Shown one piece after another: positions 61,240 to 64,000 of a DNA stretch of 64,000 nucleotides. The position numbers and the translations under genes are program-made. The stretch spans positions 558,001-622,000 of the forward strand of contig NZ_JACVFB010000001.1 of the NCBI RefSeq assembly GCF_014529945.1. Reading direction: 5' to 3'. How positions within the stretch are numbered: the stretch's first letter is position 1; the number at the start of each line of letters is the position of its first letter. A model generated the notes under the pieces. The model made no database searches, was not told where the DNA came from, and saw only the letters and a list, made by a program, of their open reading frames with translations. Origin of the DNA: Chitinophaga varians. GTDB lineage: Bacteria; Bacteroidota; Bacteroidia; Chitinophagales; Chitinophagaceae.

Positions 61240-62964
61240 TCAGTTTATTTTTACCATTCCTCCTTTGACGCTTGTCATGCCGTTGCCGGCTGCCAGTTCG
61301 CAACCGCCGCCGCCATCGGCTTTGAAGCCCATGGTGGCTTTTACGTCTGCCGTTTTGCCTTCCACGGTCATGGCGCCGGTAGCTTTGAAGGAGATGTCTT
61401 TGGGGCTTTCGATGCTGATGCCGCTGCTGTTCATGGTGATTTTATTACCGTGTTCATCTTCCAGTTGCACGATATCAGCATCTTCAGACAGGGTAACTTT
61501 TTTACCGGCGGGCGTATCCAGCTGAAAGCTTTTTTTCTTGTCGTTAAAAATCATTTTCATCTGGCTGCGTGTCACCAGTCCTTTTTCATCATTGTCGTCG
61601 GAGGCTTTGAGCGGAGCGGGCAACGCGCTGCTGTTGAGGCCTCCCAGTACCACGGGGTAGTTGGGGTTGCCATCGATGAAGCTGACGAGTACTTCATCAT
61701 TTTTTTCCGGCCGGAAGAAAGAACCTCTTTGTTTGCCGGCATCGAGTGTGCTCACGCGCGCCCACATGCCGTCTTCTTTGCTGTTGATGAAAGGGAGGGT
61801 GACTTTGATGCGGTCTTCTCCTTCCGGATCATTTTCCAGTTGTGTGACAACGCCCACCTGCAACGATGTAATACGGGCGGCTGGTGCCTGTGGGCCTGCC
61901 GGAATGGGCGCCTGAAAGCCAATCTGTATATCGGTGGTCCAGTTGCCTTTCACAATCTGATGTCGGACGCCGGAAACGAATGCGTTGCCTTCAAAACGTT
62001 TGCCGACACCTTTCAGCGCTACAATATTCCCTGGTTTGATTTTAGGGGTGCCCTGGAAGTTAGCGCGACCGGTAATCCTTGACAGGCGTGCCTGTTGCAG
62101 CAGTCCGTCTGCGACAGGCTGCAGTTCCGCACTGTTGATTTTATTGTTGAATTTCAGCTCCGTTTCTTTCGTTTTGATACTGCTGGCGAGATCTTTGGCG
62201 TTGATATTACCACCGAGTGTGCCGGCGGGTTCTTTCGCTTCAACGGGTGTCAGCTGTTGACTGGCGTAATCCCACAAATAACTTTTCAGTCCGGCGGGCT
62301 GTGTACGTGCATCCATTTCGAGGTCCAGTTCCAGCAGGGAAGAGCCGTATTGGATGGTTTCTGTCGGTTGCTGGCTCAGGTCCGGTGCTTTGATGGTGGC
62401 TTTGCCATCGTCTATGACCATCAGCAAACCGTTGGCGGTGGCTCTTTCCAGCAGGAAGTCCCAGTCGGTCAGATGGTACTGTGCCAAACCCGGATGTTTA
62501 TACGTAGTAGTGCCCACTTCTTTCTGCATGTTCCAGGCAGAAAGGATGTCTTCTATGATCTCTTTGTCTTTCTGGTCTTTGTAGTATTTCTCCTGTGGTG
62601 TGATGGAGGCAGCAAATATTTTATCCCGGCATTCAATCGTGAGGAGGGATACATTCTTGCGCACTTTGATGCTGTTCCGTATCACGACCCCTTTGAAAAT
62701 GCTTTCATCTTTGCCGCCGTAGCCGACTTTGATTTCTATCTCTTTGCCGGGGATAAAGAGGTCGGTGTCGGAGAGGGCGAATGTTTGTTTGGAGGCTTCT
62801 CCGTCCTGATAGATCAGTGTTGCGGTTGGGATGCGGTTCACTTCCTTGTTGACCATCACCGACGCGATCGGGTAGGAGCGTGGCACTTCCTGGCCGCCGG
62901 AGAGGACGGTGACGGTGGTGACGGAGGGTGTTCCGTTGGTTTGTATGTCGCGGTTATCGGGCAT
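61240..62964 (-). CDS. VgrG-like spike protein (Afp8/Pvc8-like)
   Basis: 574 residues. Residues 1-360 are the gp27-like hub part (YPIASVMVNKEVNRIPTATL, GYGGKDESIFKGVVIRNSIK, YHLTDWDFLLERATANGLLM). Residues about 370-450 hold the gp5 OB-fold (GVVTQLENDPEGEDRIKVTL followed by ARVSTLDAGKQRGSFFRP and GGLNSSALP). The C-terminus is a beta-helical spike (NKITMNSSGISIESPKDISF, GKTADVKATM) ending in a Gly-rich GGGGCELAAGNGMTSVKGG. The trimer caps the tube and pierces the target. It overlaps the upstream LysM-type gene by 11 bp. Confidence 0.95.
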   Translation of the reverse strand: MPDNRDIQTNGTPSVTTVTVLSGGQEVPRSYPIASVMVNKEVNRIPTATLIYQDGEASKQTFALSDTDLFIPGKEIEIKVGYGGKDESIFKGVVIRNSIKVRKNVSLLTIECRDKIFAASITPQEKYYKDQKDKEIIEDILSAWNMQKEVGTTTYKHPGLAQYHLTDWDFLLERATANGLLMVIDDGKATIKAPDLSQQPTETIQYGSSLLELDLEMDARTQPAGLKSYLWDYASQQLTPVEAKEPAGTLGGNINAKDLASSIKTKETELKFNNKINSAELQPVADGLLQQARLSRITGRANFQGTPKIKPGNIVALKGVGKRFEGNAFVSGVRHQIVKGNWTTDIQIGFQAPIPAGPQAPAARITSLQVGVVTQLENDPEGEDRIKVTLPFINSKEDGMWARVSTLDAGKQRGSFFRPEKNDEVLVSFIDGNPNYPVVLGGLNSSALPAPLKASDDNDEKGLVTRSQMKMIFNDKKKSFQLDTPAGKKVTLSEDADIVQLEDEHGNKITMNSSGISIESPKDISFKATGAMTVEGKTADVKATMGFKADGGGGCELAAGNGMTSVKGGMVKIN

Positions 62965-63640
62965 CTTCCAGTGGTAAAAAGTTAATAACGGTACCTGGTG
63001 TCAGTTTCCTGAAATTGGTGAGGTTGTTGGCGCGGGCCAGCTGAAAGTAGTAGGACGGATCTTCATACTGCCGGAAGCTCATGAGCGACAGGTGGTCGCC
63101 ATTGGCTACGGTGCGTTGATGTGTCAGATCGGGTGACAGCGGATCTTCTTTGGCGACCCGTTTTTTGTCATCGATGCTGCTTTTGAAGGTCACCTTGGCG
63201 ATGGCACGAATCGGGCGTCCGTCGGGCTTAAACAGCTTGAAGTTGATGTTGAGGGAAGTGAGCCTGCCGGCAAAGGCCATCGGTCCCCATATTACCCGGA
63301 AGTGGCGGGGCTCGTGTGCGTCTCCTTCGTAATCCGTCAGCAGTTTTTTGAACTTCTTGATATCGTCCCATATATCATCCCGGGGCTGATCGTCGGCGAT
63401 ACCGGTAGAATCGAACATCAGTTCGAGGGCCAGTTCGTCCGGCGCGATGGCTTTGAACTTCTGTTGTTTGCCACTGGTGCCTTGTCCCTGTCCTTCGCTG
63501 TATTCGATCTTATAGTTCAACTGATAGCTTTCGGGGTTGATGAACGCGTCGAAGTCACCTGCTTTGGACGCATCGTCCATTTCAGGTTTTTTGTAGGCGA
63601 TGATCTTTACTTTCTCCAGTTTACCTTTATCGACACTCAT
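62954..63640 (-). CDS. LysM-type baseplate hub protein (gp53-like, Afp7/Pvc7-like)
   Basis: 228 residues. The N-terminal part (FDAFINPESYQLNYKIEYSE, ELALELMFDSTGIADDQPRD, VIWGPMAFAGRLTSLNINFK) is the domain found in CIS and phage gp53-like hub proteins. The C-terminal 45 residues form a LysM-like module (TVANGDHLSLMSFRQYEDPS, YYFQLARANNLTNFRKLTPG, TVINF). In Afp/PVC the homologue encircles the spike and holds it to the tube. The gene overlaps the spike gene by 11 bp, indicating translational coupling. Confidence 0.93.
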   Translation of the reverse strand: MSVDKGKLEKVKIIAYKKPEMDDASKAGDFDAFINPESYQLNYKIEYSEGQGQGTSGKQQKFKAIAPDELALELMFDSTGIADDQPRDDIWDDIKKFKKLLTDYEGDAHEPRHFRVIWGPMAFAGRLTSLNINFKLFKPDGRPIRAIAKVTFKSSIDDKKRVAKEDPLSPDLTHQRTVANGDHLSLMSFRQYEDPSYYFQLARANNLTNFRKLTPGTVINFLPLEDAR

Positions 63641-63663
63641 GGGTGATTGTTTTTAACTCGGGA

Positions 63664-63861
63664 TTATTTCTCCATTTTATCGCGCAGCACGGCCATGACC
63701 TGCTCCACGCATTCCGCGATGATCAGGTCTTTATCGGCATCAGCCTTGTCGGGCGGCGGTTGTTGGTTGCCACCACCGCCGGAGGCAGCCGTGCTGCCGG
63801 GCGGGCTTTCGGCGGCATTCACCACCACCCGGATGTGTAACTCCCGTATCTGGATGGGCAT
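63664..63861 (-). CDS. DUF5908-family small eCIS protein (Afp6/Pvc6 position)
   Basis: 65 residues. MPIQIRELHIRVVVNAAESP at the start and DLIIAECVEQVMAVLRDKME at the end fit DUF5908, small proteins found in eCIS loci between tube and LysM genes. The middle is Gly/Pro/Gln-rich and probably disordered (SGGGGNQQPPPDK). The role is unknown; the position matches Afp6. It lies 10 bp after the tube gene and 23 bp before the LysM gene. Confidence 0.85.
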   Translation of the reverse strand: MPIQIRELHIRVVVNAAESPPGSTAASGGGGNQQPPPDKADADKDLIIAECVEQVMAVLRDKMEK

Positions 63862-63871
63862 AGCAGTATGT

Positions 63872-64000
63872 TTAGCTGACGGTAAAAAAACGGTACCGGA
63901 GGTCCAGGCTTTCGATCACAATGGAACTGGTTTCAGCGTTGAGTTCCGTGATGGACCATTTTTTAGGCCATGCCTGTGCAACATTCCATGTACGGATAGG
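63872..64000 (-). CDS. Tube protein of the contractile injection system (gp19-like), C-terminal part
   Basis: Only the last 42 residues are inside the window. RTWNVAQAWPKKWSITELNA, then SSIVIESLDLRYRFFTVS and a stop match the C-terminus of T4 gp19-like CIS tube proteins (Afp1/Afp5/Pvc1/Pvc5): the ...W..A.P.KW......L.A...ei.iE.lel....f pattern. These stack as hexamers into the inner tube. The gene, and presumably sheath and other tube genes, continue beyond the right edge on the minus strand. Confidence 0.85.
   Translation of the reverse strand, partial: PIRTWNVAQAWPKKWSITELNAETSSIVIESLDLRYRFFTVS

Noticed and set aside
61159..62985. Two long plus-strand open frames (307 and 296 codons) across the spike gene
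   Set aside because: Antisense to the VgrG-like gene; composition is Phe/His/Val-rich and without recognisable domains.

Overview
The window looks like a chromosomal segment of a Bacteroidota bacterium, most probably Chitinophagaceae (Chitinophaga-like). The signs are Bacteroidota-type promoters (TTG/TTTG, about 19 bp, then TAnnTTTG), few clear Shine-Dalgarno sequences, SprB repeats with a type IX secretion (T9SS) sorting domain, a LytS/LytTR pair and a Bacteroidota-style copper island. No rRNA, tRNA, CRISPR array, integrase or transposase gene was seen.

Layout. 1-1690 (minus): end of a Ter-type stress cluster (HAD phosphatase, phosphoribosyltransferase-like protein, truncated TerD), with a TPP riboswitch and its terminator upstream but no thiamin gene. 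2359-19819: mixed metabolic and regulatory genes (dodecin, UspA, sugar-phosphate isomerase-like protein, AraC, two secreted paralogues, GMC oxidoreductase, histidine kinase, HxlR/SDR pair, SDR-epimerase-LytS-LytTR operon, Cys/Met PLP enzyme, SUKH-like protein, VOC protein, macro-domain protein). 20062-31969: three-gene operon for very large exported proteins, ending in a 1790-residue SprB-repeat protein with a T9SS tail. 32120-35611: DoxX-like protein, lactonase-like propeller, and an overlapping pair of an NAD-dependent epimerase and a steroid-5-alpha-reductase-like membrane enzyme. 36099-42965: copper island (multicopper oxidase with a barrel-like tail, DUF3347 protein, HMA chaperone, ferredoxin-type reductase, CopA ATPase, short AraC regulator). 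A palindromic motif recurs upstream of three of its genes. 43194-43649: DsbD-alpha-like protein.

43745-64000 (minus) is most of an extracellular contractile injection system (eCIS), running in from beyond the right edge. Gene order follows the Afp/PVC plan: tube (partial), DUF5908, LysM baseplate protein, VgrG-like spike, gp25, two giant baseplate proteins, a giant protein in the tail-fibre position, the CIS tape-measure family protein, then an inserted DUF4157 (HELTH) protein with a GAD-like/DUF1851 immunity-like protein, and finally the AAA+ ATPase. The inserted pair is a candidate payload/immunity module. No PAAR gene is present between spike and Afp11-like gene.

Intergenic DNA carries REP/REPIN-like palindromic elements (paired at about 3.5, 8.9 and 35.9 kb; single at 2.6 and 9.4 kb), a 42-bp-period degenerate tandem array and a 12-bp perfect tandem array. 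All functions are inferred from reading the sequence; no database search was run.
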